Part shown: positions 1-12,078 of the stretch, piece by piece
Layout: each line of letters starts with the position of its first letter
How positions within the stretch are numbered: position 1 is the first letter of the stretch
The notes under the pieces: model-generated
Told to the model about the DNA's origin: nothing
Database searches by the model: none
The model's input: the letters and a program-made list of their open reading frames with translations, nothing else
Assembly: GCA_020543525.1 (NCBI GenBank)
Contig: JAHYIO010000004.1
Coordinates: 1,054,001-1,118,000, forward strand
DNA: 64,000 nt
DNA from: Coriolopsis trogii
Lineage: Eukaryota > Basidiomycota > Agaricomycetes > Polyporales > Polyporaceae
Direction of reading: 5' to 3'
Program-made: the position numbers and the translations under genes

Positions 1-2907
1 GACAAAGGGACAAACGAGATGGTGATCAATCTGACTCACTCCGAGTAGAATCGCTTAGTCTTGATGATCAAGTCGTTCACTTCATGCTCGAACACGATGT
101 CGTGGTAGTTCTTCTCGTCTGTACGCAAGCTCGACTTGCCCTGAATCATCTCCTACACAGCACATGAGCTCTCTTCAAGCCAGATCCGAACGGGTTCTGG
201 ACAACTTACATCACACCAGCCAATGAGAGTGTGCAGACGGAGAATGTTCGCGTTCGCGGTCTTCTCGTCAAAGTTCGCATCCTCGATACCGTCACCCGCG
301 TCGGCCAAGCACAGACGTGTCGCGTCCGCACCGAACTTCTCGATACACTGGCGCATCGTCATCGAGTTGCCCTTGCTTTTGGACATCTTCTGTCCGTTAA
401 CCATCAGATGCCCGTTCGTGCGCATGCTTCGCGGCCACTTGTCCTCGGGGAACAGCGCAGCGTGGTTGTACACACAGAAAGTGAGATGGTTCGGGATGAG
501 GTCCTTCCCGGAGGAACGGACGTCGAAGGGGTAGAAGTAGTTGAATTGGTGCTTCATAGCATCAGCCTTCTCCTTCGGCAGGGGCGCGGGGTCGGGCCAT
601 GCTCCATCGCCAAGGACGTACTCCCAGACCTCGTCTGTCATTTGATCCGCGGTGATGCCCAGAGACCCGGGCTGGCTTCCGTCGAGTTTGCCTGTGAGAG
701 CGTAAGTCGCACGCAGTCGTACTCAGATGCATACACGTACTGTGCAAGAGATGGGCGACAGTGTAGTACGACATGTAGATTGTTGAATCACTCAAACTCT
801 CCACGAGGAAGGTAGGGTCCCAGGGAATCTTCGAGCCAAGGCCGTAGGTACGTGCACAAGCCCACTTGTTCAACCACGCCAAGACGCCCTCGAAAGCGTT
901 CCGGGTCTCAGCATTATAGGTTTCCATCCTTGCTACAAGCCTAGCGAAACATGAGCACAAGACAGCACGCGGAGATCTAAACCACGTACTTCTCAGCCTG
1001 TGCCCTCCACGTCGGCTCGCCGTAGTCCAGGTACCACTGGTCCATGAGCGCAATGACACACTCGTCCGAACTCCGTGAGATGATCAGACCCTCCGGCTCA
1101 GCATACGCGAACGCTAGGCCTGCCTCGATGAGCTTCTCGCGAACTCGTGCCTTTGCCTCCTGGACAGGGGTACCCTTGAATTCACCGACAAGCATGGTGC
1201 CGTTGTAGAAGCCCTCCTTGTACGCGATCTCCTTTGCCTCCGCGAGCTGCTTCGTATCCTTTTGTGACTGGATCTTGAGCTGCTTGATGACAGCGGGGGC
1301 GGTCATCTCGCCGTATGTCGGAGTCGAAATCACGGGAACGGGATCGAACGCACACCAGGACGGGTCGATCTTGTAAAACTCGGGCTTCTTGCGCAAATCC
1401 GTCAAAGTCTGGAAGTCATCTGGGGAGTCGGACGGAACGGAGGTCACTACACCGGTACCCTGATGTGCGTTAGTATGACCGTCAATCGAATAACGCAATG
1501 GTTCATACCTTGGTAGGCAAGACATTCTCCATTGGCAAGACGTAGACCTCCGGGTTGATGGAGAACGGCGCCTTGATCTTGGTACCAACAAGGAGAGCCC
1601 CCTCAATCTCGGTCAGCTGGTTTACTTGTCCACGGACGGCAGTGATACCCTGGAACGCCATGTTGCGCGCAGCACGGTACGTGCAGACGTACGCCTCCTG
1701 ATCGTTGATCGCAAATACACCGTACTTGATCTGAGTTCCGACAAAGCAATTCGTCTGGCCATACCTGAACGCCGCATAATCAGCAGCTCCCGTGGGGAGA
1801 TTATACTATAAAGCAACTCACATGGTCTCCGGCCTCAGAGTGGCAGCAACCAAGTACACCTTCCTGTCGCCGACCTTCTCCTTGATGACCTTTTCCGCGG
1901 CATCGCTCCAGCTGACTACCTCCATCTTGATGCCGGTGTATTCCGTCGGTCCCAGAGCCTCGCCCTCCGAACGATCGTGGTCCATGCATGGCTGTCCGTC
2001 TTTCGGGCTGTAGACCGTGTAACGCTCACCGAACTTGATCTTGCCGAGCTTGTACAGCTTGTTGGTTTGCCATCGGACGAATGCATCGTAATAGGGATTG
2101 GCGTCCGTGGTGATGAACGACCGCCGCCAGTCTATCCTCGAACCAAAGAGCTTGTTGTCTTCCTGTGCGCATACAGACAGGGCGTCTCAAACATGGACCG
2201 CGCGTGTAATAGTGGAAAGACTCACGATGCAGATTGGCGGGTAGTACTTCAGCCAATAGTACGGGTCCGCGAACCTCTTGATCTCCTCCCTGGGCACACC
2301 CATGGATTCCATGATCTGGAACTGGTACTGGAGGCCAGTAGCCTTCGCCGCCACCTTGCCCTTCTTTGCCTTGTCTACCGCCTTTGCCGGCCCGTCCGAC
2401 GTCGTCGTCGGTGCTGCAGGCGTGGGGTCTTCGTCCGGCACGAACCGTTCGAAGTTTTCGCCAAACATTTCGATCTCGCGCTCGATTTTGTCGGCAGCAG
2501 CCTGCCCGTCCGCCGTTCCAGCCCCGCTCGCCACATTTACCCGCGAGAATGTTGACAGTACGCACCTTGATCGGCATGCCCGTGCAGTGGAATCCATGCG
2601 GGAACAAAACCCGCTCACCCAACATCCTGTGGAATCCCGCCGCGAATTCGATTTTCGAGATGGTGAACGCATGTCCGAGGTGGAGAGAGCCGTTCGTGTA
2701 AGGGAAGGGAAAGTTACCGAACCACTTTGGGAACTTCTCCTTGATCTGTGCTTGAGAGAGCCCCTTGAGCTCGTCCACCGAGGGAGGCTCAACCTCAAAG
2801 AGGCGTTCCTCCTGCCATCGTGCTTGGTACTTCAGCTCGAGCGCGCGGATCTCGTCGCGTTTGCCGGTCTGCGCGAGTTCGATCGTGTTGGCGGAGGCTG
2901 CAGCCAT
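1..2907 (-). CDS. CDC60: Cytosolic leucyl-tRNA synthetase (partial, C-terminus off left edge)
   Basis: Charges tRNA-Leu with leucine in the cytosol (class I aminoacyl-tRNA synthetase). The N-terminal exons carry the HIGH signature as HLGH at 2671-2682, in the context [11 protein letters not shown] about 70 residues in. The KMSKS loop lies at 375-389 ([13 protein letters not shown]). The long stretch between is the expected catalytic core and CP1 editing region, spread over several short introns. The last exon in the window codes [18 protein letters not shown] sequence and ends at a GTGAGT donor near 39-40, so the C-terminal part is missing. I chose the ATG at 2907 ([13 protein letters not shown]): the frame stays open upstream but has no ATG there. 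The protein is of eukaryotic cytosolic type, not the bacterial-like mitochondrial LeuRS. Confidence 0.93.
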
Positions 2908-5182
2908 GATGGTGCGGATACTCGTCAAACGAGCGGGACGTGAAGCACGTCGCCAGAGGGAGAGAATGGTGGCCAATTCCCCGATGAAGCAAGATAAATC
3001 TGTCCAGAAAGCTGTGAGCGAATCGATAGTCAGTCCGAGTCATCTATGAACAGATAGTAATCTCTTACCTGCTCGGAGTGTCTGGGGTCCTTCACACCAG
3101 GACCGCTGAGTGTGCGGAACTTATACAAGCTCGCCGAGGAGAACCAGGGTGCAACACCTCGTTGCAGGCAGGGAGTCAAAAGTCTAGCTAGCAAGGGCAA
3201 GAGGATGTTTGAACGTGTACCAAGACTTACCGGCTTCAACGCCTGCCAGCAGACCACTGTAGGGTTCCCCTGCTGGTAAGACCGAATGCAGGGTTAGGGT
3301 CTTTCGCATCATGTGGCACGCCTCCCCCAACTTCAAGGCTTCGACGACTCCGTCCACTACTGCTACATATACAAGGGCGTTGAGTCACCGAAACCCTGTG
3401 TCCAGGCTCAATGGTTGCTAATGAATTCGAATCGTGGCCAAACAAAAGGAACAACCAACTTGTTGGACGTATGTGGGCAAGAGGTTGGGAAGGAAAGATT
3501 TACTGCAGGTATGCACCAGGATTTTCATGTCATTCGACAGTAGCCGTGTTCACATAATTCACATCGGCTCTGGTCGCTCATCCACCTGGGAAGTCCTCGA
3601 TCTAGGCTCGTCCATACGTATTCAAATACCACGTGCCACTGATCAGTTGCGCCGGGTATTGTCCAGGACCAAGCAGTCAATGTGACACCCCTGCCAGGAA
3701 AATCGACTGCCTTCAAGGACTGTCCAAGAACGCTGTCTATGTGCAGCTTGATACCATCAACCTGGATCCGCTCTGCCCGGCTTCACCGCGTCAGTCACGT
3801 TAGTTTCACTTACAGCAGTTCTCTATCCTGCTCGATGCCAGTGGTCAGTATCATTCCTTATTAGAGAGCTCACACGAATCTTCACCTCCTGGCGCTTCGC
3901 ACTTGAGTTCGGCTTATGTGCATATGGATTTCTCCGACTTCTGCTGGCTAGGTGAGGTTCTGTGGCTGCTCTTCCAGATTTGTCATTGTCAATGGGATAG
4001 CGCGGGTTGGGTACGGGTACTTGAGAGGTACCCGTGCGCGTACCCGCGCTGGTGCACACTCGTGAACCATGGGTACGGGTCCGTGGAGGTAGGGACTCTG
4101 GGACGTGCGACCCGTGGGTCACGAACTTTGGAGCGACCAAGTATGTATGTCTGGCTGAATAGCTACGCTAGCGCTGTCTCAAGCAGGTAGACATCGTCGC
4201 TGTCTGACACCATGAATCAGCGTATGTCTCAGGGTGTCTCAGCACCGACGGAGGGTTTGACGCTCACTTGCATGGGTATGGAGTTAGCGACCACGGGTAC
4301 GGGTTTGCTACCCTTCCAAGTGTCCGCACCCGCACGGGTATATATGCGTAAGCGCCACAGTTCATACAATACCCGACCCGTTCTATGTTGGGGCTCTGAA
4401 GCGATGTTGAAAACCGACTCGCCGCTTTCGTGGGCCTCAGCAGGCTCCAGAGCTCGCGCTCACCCTTGTCGTGGTGAATCCGGGTATGTTCTCTATGAAA
4501 AGATATCTCATATTGACTGCGGCAGGTATACAGATGTTCGTACCGAAGAGCATGTGGTGATGCGCTAGAGGCTGCGGAGCGCCCTTGCATACATAGGGTC
4601 GATATGCTCACATACTATTGCAGGCGTTCAGGCTCGCGCTCGAATTGCAGGGACGATGCTCCTAGGCGAATGTCAAAATCCGTCATGGATGCACTGGTCA
4701 GTGACAATGATCGGGAAGGTTTCGCATACAGGCTATTGTAGGCTGGATAGACTCGATATAGATCTGGAGATTCACAGAGTCGTATGTAGGTCTGCATACT
4801 GAGTATTGAGCCAAATACATAGTGCATCATATGTCTTGAAAGAGGCGGCCGGTGGGCGTTGATAAGAGCACAGGCGGCGAGCGGCAGGCCGTTGTCCGTC
4901 CGATTGCCATCTTTCTCGAAGCTTGCAGGGCTCTACATGCACCGAGCGGGCGTGTGTGGGAGAGCGCATGAGCCTGGCGGCGGTCAACTTCGAATTCTTC
5001 TGAACATAGCGTGGCATCACGAGCGCCCGAGGGTGTTGAGGCACGCGATCAGAGGCGATGGAATCCTTATATAAATCCGGCAGTCGCAGGATCTCCGCAG
5101 AGTGTTAGACACACTTCCCACTAGCCTCCTTTTTATCTTCCTGGTTTGTCCGGGCCACGACCAGTGTCCTCTACAGCCCAAC
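2908..5182. other. Intergenic region between divergent LeuRS and MFS genes
   Basis: About 2.3 kb with no ORF that resembles a known protein. It must hold the LeuRS promoter at its left and the MFS transporter promoter at its right. The middle contains a cluster of GGGTACGGGT and ACCCGTACCC-type motifs (listed separately). The many short ORFs have no protein-like features and overlap on both strands. Confidence 0.5.
4005..4385. repeat. Cluster of GGGTACGGGT motifs in both orientations
   Basis: GGGTACGGGTAC at 4009-4020 is followed by the near-inverted GTACCCGTGCGCGTACCC at 4028-4045. Further GGGTACGGGT copies lie at 4071-4080 and 4295-4304, and reverse-type ACCC-rich units sit near 4327-4340 and 4368-4380. 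The two outer blocks enclose about 200 bp. This resembles the ends of a small non-autonomous element, but I cannot define termini or a target-site duplication, so a simple repeat cluster is equally possible. Confidence 0.4.
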
Positions 5183-7699
5183 ATGGCCCTCTCCAAGTCG
5201 GACGGTGAGTGCTCTCTGGATTCCCGCCCCTTTCCTCTCAGTAGCGCTGACGGTCCGGGCGTCGGCAGACAAGGACGAGTCGATCGAGATGCCGTCCGGT
5301 AAGCAAGCGTTCTGCTATTCCCATAGCCATGACGTTCCCCCGACTCCCGACCTACATTACGCGTCCTACCCCGCATTTGTCTTCAATCAACGCGCTCACG
5401 CCTATGTTCTGAAGTCAAGGGATCAGTCGAAGAGGCCTCGACGGAAAGCAGTCCGCAAGAGTATCGGCTGTATAGGAGACGATGGATAGGCTTGGTTGCA
5501 CTCGTGAGTGTTATCAACTCCATCGCATGCTGTGGCGGAGACGAACGGCAGCCCTCAAGGTCATATTGAATGTCGTGTCGGGCATGAACTTGGTCTGGTT
5601 CGGCCCCATAGCCAACTCTGGTGCGTCCCAAACACTCTCGCCCGTTGAGTCTCGGCCAGCTAAAGATGGCTATCACCCAAAGTCGCGCAAGACTTTGGCT
5701 TCAGTCTTGATCAGGTCAACTGGCTCGGGAACGCCGTGAACGTCGTCTACTTGCCCGCAGCAGTGGTTGTTCCCTACCTGTATCGCAGGATAGGCTTGCG
5801 TTGGACGGTGAGCATATCAGCGATAATATGCTATCCTCCGACTTAGCCACGGGCCAGTGTTACATCGGCGGCATACTCTTTGTGGTCTCGGCCTGGGTTC
5901 GCTATGCTGGCACAGCGAGATCCCTCTCCTCAAATGGCTCCTTGGCCCTGGTGATGCTCGGACAAGTAAGAGTTTCTCCGTGCTCTCCCATACACCTCCT
6001 AATGCATATCTACAGCTCCTTGGAGGATTCTCAGTGCCCATATTTCAAGTCGTCATTCCCAGCTACTCGGAGCGATGGTTCGACTTGAAACAGCGAACAA
6101 CCGCAACTATGATGATAGGCCTTGGTATCTATCTTCTTGCTAGAACCCAAGCACATAGTACTAAGTTCTCTTGCAGCTAATCCCGTCGGGAATGCTCTCG
6201 GTCAGTTGATTCCGCCACTCATCACCTCGACACGGCAGTCGGTGAGATCTCCACAATCTTCATCATAGCTAGGGTGCTTACACCAGGCAGCTCCTCGTTA
6301 TGGCGATCATCTTTACCGTAGCAGCGCCCTTCGTCCTTCTGGTAGGAGAGGCCCCGCCCACTCCACCGAGTGCGTAGATGTCTCGCACATCACATTGCTT
6401 CCATGTCAGCTCATTGTTCATCTACAGCGTTCGCTGCCACACATAATCGTTCCTCAATGAGGTCGCTCTTCCTTGCCATGACAGGGAAGACTCCTCGAGA
6501 TGACTACACCTTCATGAGTGTACGACAACGTATTGACTTCGCGATCATGGTTGTCACTTTTGGTATTCTAGTCGGAGTGTCAGTGCTCCCGTCTGTTTGT
6601 CTTACCCCCGTAGTCGTTGACGTCTTCGCCGCAGTATCAATGCATTCGGTGTACTGACCGGCCAGCAACTGGTATGTATCCACTGTCCTTCAGTGTGTGC
6701 CCGAACTCACCAGATTATCAGGAACCTTATGGCTATTCCGAAGACACCGCGGGACTCATGGGGGCAGTCCTGCTCCTTGTCGGTCTCGTCGCCGCGATCG
6801 TCACGGCGCCCCTCTACGATCGCGTGTTCACCCGACATCTCTCCTTGTCCGTGAAGGTTATTCTACCCATCATGGCTGCAGCATGGATAGCCCTCATTTT
6901 CGAAAGTACGCCGTTTTCTCTCCTTCTTTCCGATTTCGGGGCATGTCTGAAACGTGTCATAGTCAAACCGAACAACACCGGTGTCCTCTACGCACTAGTA
7001 GCCATCATTGGTGCAACCAGTCTCAGTCTCCTGCCGGTCGTCCTCGAGCTCGCGGTCGAGCTCACCCGGAACGCGGACTGCAGCTCAGCCATCCTCTGGT
7101 TCTCGTAAGTCTCGATTGCTCTTCACCACATAACATACCCAGCGCGATCTCATCGCGTTCCCTGTCCCCTTCCCCCAGCACAAACCTCTTCGGACTTATA
7201 TTCGTCCTTGGTGAGTCCGAATGGCATTTCCGCTCTCGAACCGCTCCGTTGACAGATAATCACGATCGTCCATATGCGCATGCCGTACCTCCCTTCCGGA
7301 ACCCGCCCACGCCTGTCACACGTTCCCGCAACTGCACCCTTCCGCACGTCCACGTCCACGTCCTCTCACCTTATCAACTCATCAAACATCCCAACATCCC
7401 AATATTCTAACATCGTCCGCCCCACGCCCGCACGCACGTTCGCAAAACAAGTCGAGGGCGCCTTACGCGCGGGGCCCGACGCAGATCCGCCGCTGAACAT
7501 GCACCGCGCGTTCATCTTCCAGGCGTGCCTCGTCTCCGCCTCCGTCGTCCTCGTCTACGGCGTCGAGGGCAAGCAGACGCGGCGTGCGCAGGACGAGCTC
7601 AAGCGCGACGAGGCCGCGGCTGCGCAGCAACGCGCCGGCGTGCAGGTGCGTGAGGTTCCTGCGGAGGAGCGCGTGGCTGAGGGGGCGGAGGCTGTATGA
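5183..7699 (+). CDS. MFS transporter, FLVCR/DIRC2 (SLC49)-like
   Basis: A polytopic membrane transporter in at least eight exons. The start is ATGGCCCTCTCC with a very short first exon; the stop is TGA at 7697-7699. Diagnostic segments in order: MNLVWFGPIANS, then DFGFSLDQVNWLGNAVNVVY, PYLYRRIGLRW, an IPSYSERWFDLKQRTTATMM stretch, NPVGNALGQLIPPLIT, a central cytoplasmic loop (TGKTPRDDYTFMSVRQRID), GVLTGQQL, and a C-terminal half ending with a charged tail rich in Glu and Ala. The family includes human FLVCR1/2 (choline and heme transport) and lysosomal DIRC2; the substrate here is unknown. An apparent frame break after GPIANS resolves with an intron ending at AAAG, restoring NSVAQDFGF. The gene appears intact. 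Confidence 0.85.
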
Positions 7700-7711
7700 T
7701 GTACTGCTACG

Positions 7712-7744
7712 TTGTCTGTTGTCTGTTGTCTGTTGTCTGTTGTC
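7712..7744. repeat. TTGTCTG tandem repeat (about 4.7 units)
   Basis: A 7-bp unit TTGTCTG is repeated four times plus TTGTC, starting 13 bp after the stop codon of the MFS transporter. It lies in the probable 3' UTR and would be length-polymorphic if it behaves as a minisatellite. Confidence 0.9.
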
Positions 7745-8036
7745 ACGACTTGGAACTTCGTTTTGCTCATGAGTTATGGTTCTCACGCCGTAGATGTTGT
7801 ATTAGTATACATGGACACCTCACCCTAATATTGAGCGGTTTTACGTATGTGCTATCGAGGACAAGGCACGAAGACTCCGAGTCGGACCATTTGAATTGGA
7901 TGAAGCGGAAGGTATATAGACACTCTGTCTGGATTGAACTCCGAATCTCGTGAGTATGGAAGTTGGTCGTCACCGTCTTCGACCATGGGATGTGGCAAAG
8001 TGGGCCGTCCCAAGCTCCCGACGCCTTGAAGTTGTC
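7745..8036. other. 3' flanks of convergent MFS and F-box genes
   Basis: About 290 bp between the two convergent genes, holding their 3' UTRs and terminators. I see no other feature. Confidence 0.5.
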
Positions 8037-9807
8037 TTAGAAAGTATGCGATAGTCCGAGGGCCGGGCGCGAAACACGACCTTCGTGACTCAGACTTTCA
8101 CCCTGCCCAGCAACAGACTTCCTCCGCCAATTATGGAGAGTAGGAAGAGGAAGGACGATGAGAAGCTCCCCGACACCGGTACACGAGCCAAAGTTCGCAT
8201 ACGCGGTATCGTCTGCATCTGGCACGTGCGGGTCGCTCGTCTCGGAGGTCACCCAGAGGCCCAGCTCACGAAGGCCAGTCCCCTGCAAACATACGTCATG
8301 GTGGGTTCCTCCTGACGAGGAAAGGAGATCATCCTTCTGGAGCGCGCGCACGGGCATCCTCAACACGCGCAGGTGTGGACATTGACTAGCGAGCACCTCG
8401 GGCATCCCGGCGCTGTGCGTCGCGTCGGCCTCGTAGAACGCATGATGGCGCCGCAGGCTCGAGGGGCACAGACTCAGAGTCTCGAGCAGGGGCATGGCGT
8501 CGACGAGCGCTCGAAGCCCGCCGTCGTCTGCTCGTACCGGCATCGCCTGGTGCTCGAGGCGCAGCGTGCGGAGCTCGCGGAAGCGCAGGAGTCCCATGCC
8601 GACGACGTCCGCTAGAGCGACGGGCGCGAAGGGGTGTGCGACGTGGGGGTCCCAGTAGAAGAGCGCCGGCGTGGAGAAGAGGATGGTGAGTTCGTGGATG
8701 TGTTCGGGCACGATGGGGAGCGTGCGCGCGAGGGTGGTCAGGTAGTCGCGTCGCCGAAGAAGATGCGGAACGTTCTGAGCGTCTTGCGCGAGGTGTCGAC
8801 GTAGGTGGACACCCAGCGCGGGGGTCCCTGCGAGCTCATGCCGTGCACTGCTATCGTAAGCTCCTGCAGATGCGAGAAGCGAGGCGTCTCAGAGTTATTG
8901 GGAGGAGCGCGGACGGGCATGTCACAAAAGTGGACTGCGAGAGATGTGAGGTGGGGAAGAGTCGTCAAGTGCGCAAGTGCTTTTCCATGGAGATACTTGT
9001 GTATGATTCAGAGTTTCGTGAGGTAGAGGAGGGTGGTCAATCCTTCTTGAATGGCGTGGGGGACGGGATCTGGAGAAGAGCAGGCACTGTACATCTCGAC
9101 GGGTAACAATAACTTAGTGATCGCTTGAGGCGGAGCAGCTAGCCAGTCGACCCAATGTGAGCTGCAGCCTTGAACAGGGTCAGCATCTGGTCTGGGCGGA
9201 TGGACATGGCGCAACTGTGGGCCAATGAGAAGTTCCAGATAGACCTTGTCCCTCCAGAATCTGTCCCAGCGCACTTCCACGAGATTAGGGAACAAACAAC
9301 CATAGAGTGAACCAGATACCCGACGCAAATGTTCGGCCATCGGTTTCAGGACAGATACTAGGTCCACCTGTTTCCCAAAGCACATGGATGGATTAGGCAG
9401 AAAGGGCGTGCCAAGGATCCGGACGCGTTTGCCGTATTCTGCCAGGCGTTCCCACTCCAGAATTGTAGGTGCCTCTGTATAACACAGCTTACCACAGCCA
9501 TACGTCAATGAGGGCGCGACGACACTCGTGGTTGATTTGCGGGACTTACAAGAGTATCGTGCTGCTGAATGGATACAATACCCGTCCGGACGAGACCCCA
9601 GATAAGCACCCACGAGCTGGGAATGTCGCGCCAGAGTACATCCAAAGCGGGTTCCTTGAATGTTTTGCAGGTTCGGGCCAAAGCTGCCAGACTTGCAGAG
9701 GAACTTTCCCGTCGAATGTGGGTATACAACGAGACATCATAGTCGCAGACGTCCACCATACGAAAGATATGACCGAGCAGTTTTTCGATGTGAGGCCATC
9801 CATGCAT
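8037..9807 (-). pseudogene. F-box/LRR-like gene with a premature stop and a frame break
   Basis: The first exon (from 9807) has the basidiomycete F-box layout: an N-terminal helix pair, then ALARTCKTFKEPALDVLWRDIPS. A canonical intron is followed by an exon starting EAPTILEWERLAEYGKRVRIL. The rest is leucine-rich, with repeats such as LPHLTSLAVHF, RFRELRTLRLEHQAMP and PHLRVLRMPVRAL. F-box proteins recruit substrates to SCF ubiquitin ligases. The frame is broken twice: a TGA at about 9008-9010 between LLYLTKL and IIHKYLHG, with no plausible GT-AG intron around it, and a one-base frame change near 8740-8750 between RTFRIFFGDA and YLTTLARTLP. Flanking sequence stays leucine-rich on both sides of each lesion. 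It is probably a recent pseudogene; sequencing error or an unusual intron near 8750 is possible. Confidence 0.65.
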
Positions 9808-10940
9808 TGCAGGGTATCGAGCCTAGAGAAAGCCCAAGCGGGCTCAGGATACGGGAGAAATGAACATTGAATATGCGACTCACGTTCAAATATTCAGAGA
9901 ATGACCGAGTGGAGGAGAGCGTTGACAGCTACGGTTGCGAGAAGATATAGGTTTTCGGCTAAGATGGTGGAGTCATAAGCATCCTGAACGATAGGCGACC
10001 TACTGCCACCCACACGTGAAAGTTTTACGACCAGAGAGTCGATTATAGGAGATTATAGGGTTCTCACCAAGGCTTTGCTGTGAGCGACGGTTTGCGTATT
10101 ATGAGTAACCCAGAGCCAGGTGTTGGACTTACGTGCAAGCAGATTCCGTCTACACTTTGAGCACTATAACAGTAGGTGTACCGGGGCCGTCCTTACTGCG
10201 CTGTATGTACTGTGCAGTCGTATGCACGGTGATGACCGAGCGTTTACTGTGGTTCTCTCCCCGAATTGTTTCGGAGCGCCAGCAGCTCCCAAACCTTCCT
10301 CCAGCCGTTGTCCCGGTAACAGCAAACAGCCGCTACGCGCAAGAAATACTTGTTACCACTGATGCAAGCGCAGACATACCTGAGTTCTCCTGACTTCGAC
10401 CTGGGGAGAATGGCGTACTCGGCAGTTCCAAAGTGGACAAGATGCCCGCTGAACCATGCTATTGAGGGCACATCGTAAGGATTCCATGAAGATATATCCA
10501 GATTCTGGAACCAATATCATGGGCATCAACATTGAAAGGGAAGGGCGGGTGTCGTGGTCAAGGCAAGTTGTAAAAACCAAGTTGCGCGACGTGGAATCCA
10601 AAACGACACGGGAACTGCGGCCCGAACTACACTCCTCCCCAATCAGGATATCGGAGCGCCATCAAGGTCGGGCGTCACCCGACTTATTCAAGTTGCTTGA
10701 CAATCCTCATCTCAACGTTTCGACTCTCCCTGCATGCGGCTCACGGGCTTGACTATTGTCACTATTTTATATTTTCAGCAAATCTCTAGCAAGCATGCCA
10801 GAATGTCATAGAAAGCTCACCCGACAATCGACAAACACCACGCGGAGCTCTCGAATACTCCAGAACAAGCGTGCAAGGCAAGTAAGTACGCAACTCTGAT
10901 CATATTCGCCTCTGGGCCAAAAACAAGCGATCCTCCGCTC

Positions 10941-10948
10941 GAACATTC
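10941..10948 (+). promoter_or_regulatory. Heat-shock element core upstream of HSP20 copy 1
   Basis: GAACATTC matches the inverted GAAnnTTC pair bound by heat-shock factor. A second partial array, GAATACTCCAGAA, lies near 10853-10865. The core sits about 22 bp upstream of a TATA box and about 155 bp upstream of the ATG. Confidence 0.6.
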
Positions 10949-10967
10949 GGTGCATCGTAGGTTCGAG

Positions 10968-10976
10968 CATATAAGG
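10968..10976 (+). promoter_or_regulatory. TATA box of HSP20 copy 1
   Basis: CATATAAGG about 130 bp before the ATG. The same CATATAAGG and following sequence occur in the inverted HSP20 copy. Confidence 0.6.
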
Positions 10977-11101
10977 ACGCTCATCGACCGCCATGTCTCC
11001 TCAGCTAGACGAAAGTTAGACAAGTTCACAGTTCACGACCGCTTTCCTCTTTCTCCCCCTTTCTCCCTCACTACTCTTCTTAACGACTCTTACGACTCGA
11101 A

Positions 11102-11695
11102 ATGTCCCTCACGTTCTTCACCGAGCCGTTCTACTCCCTCGCCGACTTTGACCGCCTCTTTGATGAGGCGTTCAACGCCCGCACGAGCGGTGGATCCTCG
11201 ACCGCGCTGGCGAACAGGGATAACACCAACGCGGCCTCCAGGCCCATGCGGCCAAGGTAGGTTTCCTATCCGAGTCGATGGTGTGGAGGATCATTCGATG
11301 CTGACTCTACACTGCAGGATGGACCTACACGAGGATCAGGACAAGAACCTCGTAACGGCCACCTTTGAGCTGCCTGGGCTGACGAAGGAGAACGTTCAGA
11401 TCGACGTAAAGGACGGTGTCCTTAGCGTCTCTGGCGAGTCGACCATCTCCAGCGACCGGGACGAGAAAGGCTACTCTGTCCGGGAGCGCCGTTACGGCAA
11501 GTTCTCGAGGTCGCTACCGCTTCCGCAGGGAATCAAGGTATGTGATTTCCGTCGCGATATGTATGGTAAGGCTGCGTGCTGACGAGCGGATTGCAGCCTG
11601 AGGAGATCAAGGCGTCGATGACTGACGGCGTCCTGACCGTCACATTCCCGCGGACGACCCCTGAGCAGGCCCCGAAGAAGATCACCATCCAGTGA
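11102..11695 (+). CDS. Small heat shock protein HSP20 (copy 1)
   Basis: ATP-independent holdase of the alpha-crystallin family, about 155 residues in three exons. The N-terminal arm MSLTFFTEPFYSLADFDRLF is followed by a linker. The alpha-crystallin domain begins at RMDLHEDQDKNLVTATFELP and includes GVLSVSGEST, then EEIKASMTDGVLTVTFP, the conserved GVLT motif. The tail is short (KKITIQ), in place of the usual IxI motif. Introns 1 (about 61 nt) and 2 (59 nt) have canonical ends. The promoter carries a TATA box and heat-shock elements. A near-identical inverted copy lies at 26472-27064. Confidence 0.95.
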
Positions 11696-12078
11696 AAGAA
11701 TTCGGGCCAGGCTGTAACGGTGGAGATGGTTGTTGTTTAGTGTAGTTGTCACGTAATGGGATGGGATTTGTTCTAATAGGCGGGACGCCTGATTTTCTTT
11801 CCTATAGCTATCATTTGCCAATGCCGAGCGAAGGGAAGGGTATGGAGTCCCGAAAATGCGCCCGTGACACAGTCTGCAGACAACAAGCCTGCCCCTCTGA
11901 TGTGACTCCGTCCTGGGCCATGCTCAAGGAGCGGCGGCGATGCCGAATGCTCTGCAATCGGTGATAGACACGATACGATTCGAGTAACCCGTACTAGAGC
12001 TGACCAACATTCACTTTCCAACGCTGGATATACATGTGTTCTGTGTAATGCGATGCGCACGAATACACCTATCCACTA
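11696..12078. other. 3' flanks of convergent HSP20 and secreted-protein genes
   Basis: About 380 bp between stop codons of convergent genes. The first 80 bp resemble the 3' UTR of the second HSP20 copy, including GAGATGGTTGTTGTTT. No gene is seen. Confidence 0.5.

Larger units (their letters stand above)
9808..11101. other. Divergent intergenic region upstream of F-box gene and HSP20
   Basis: About 1.3 kb. The right end (about 10930-11101) is the HSP20 promoter and 5' UTR. The remainder, 9900-10800, has short unlinked ORFs on both strands and nothing recognisable. Confidence 0.5.

Noticed and set aside
2974..2976. LeuRS start at this position
   Set aside because: The codon is TTG, not ATG. 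The first ATG in frame is at 2907 and begins a normal cytosolic LeuRS; the non-ATG option is kept only as a finding.
5630..5700. Apparent frameshift in the MFS transporter after GPIANS
   Set aside because: An intron from GTGCGT to AAAG gives a phase-correct join reading NSVAQDFGF, so the gene is intact.
10806..10994. Minus-strand frame starting MAVDERPYML, also found at 27172-27360
   Set aside because: It lies across the duplicated HSP20 promoter and 5' UTR; similarity comes from the DNA duplication and disappears where the two copies diverge.
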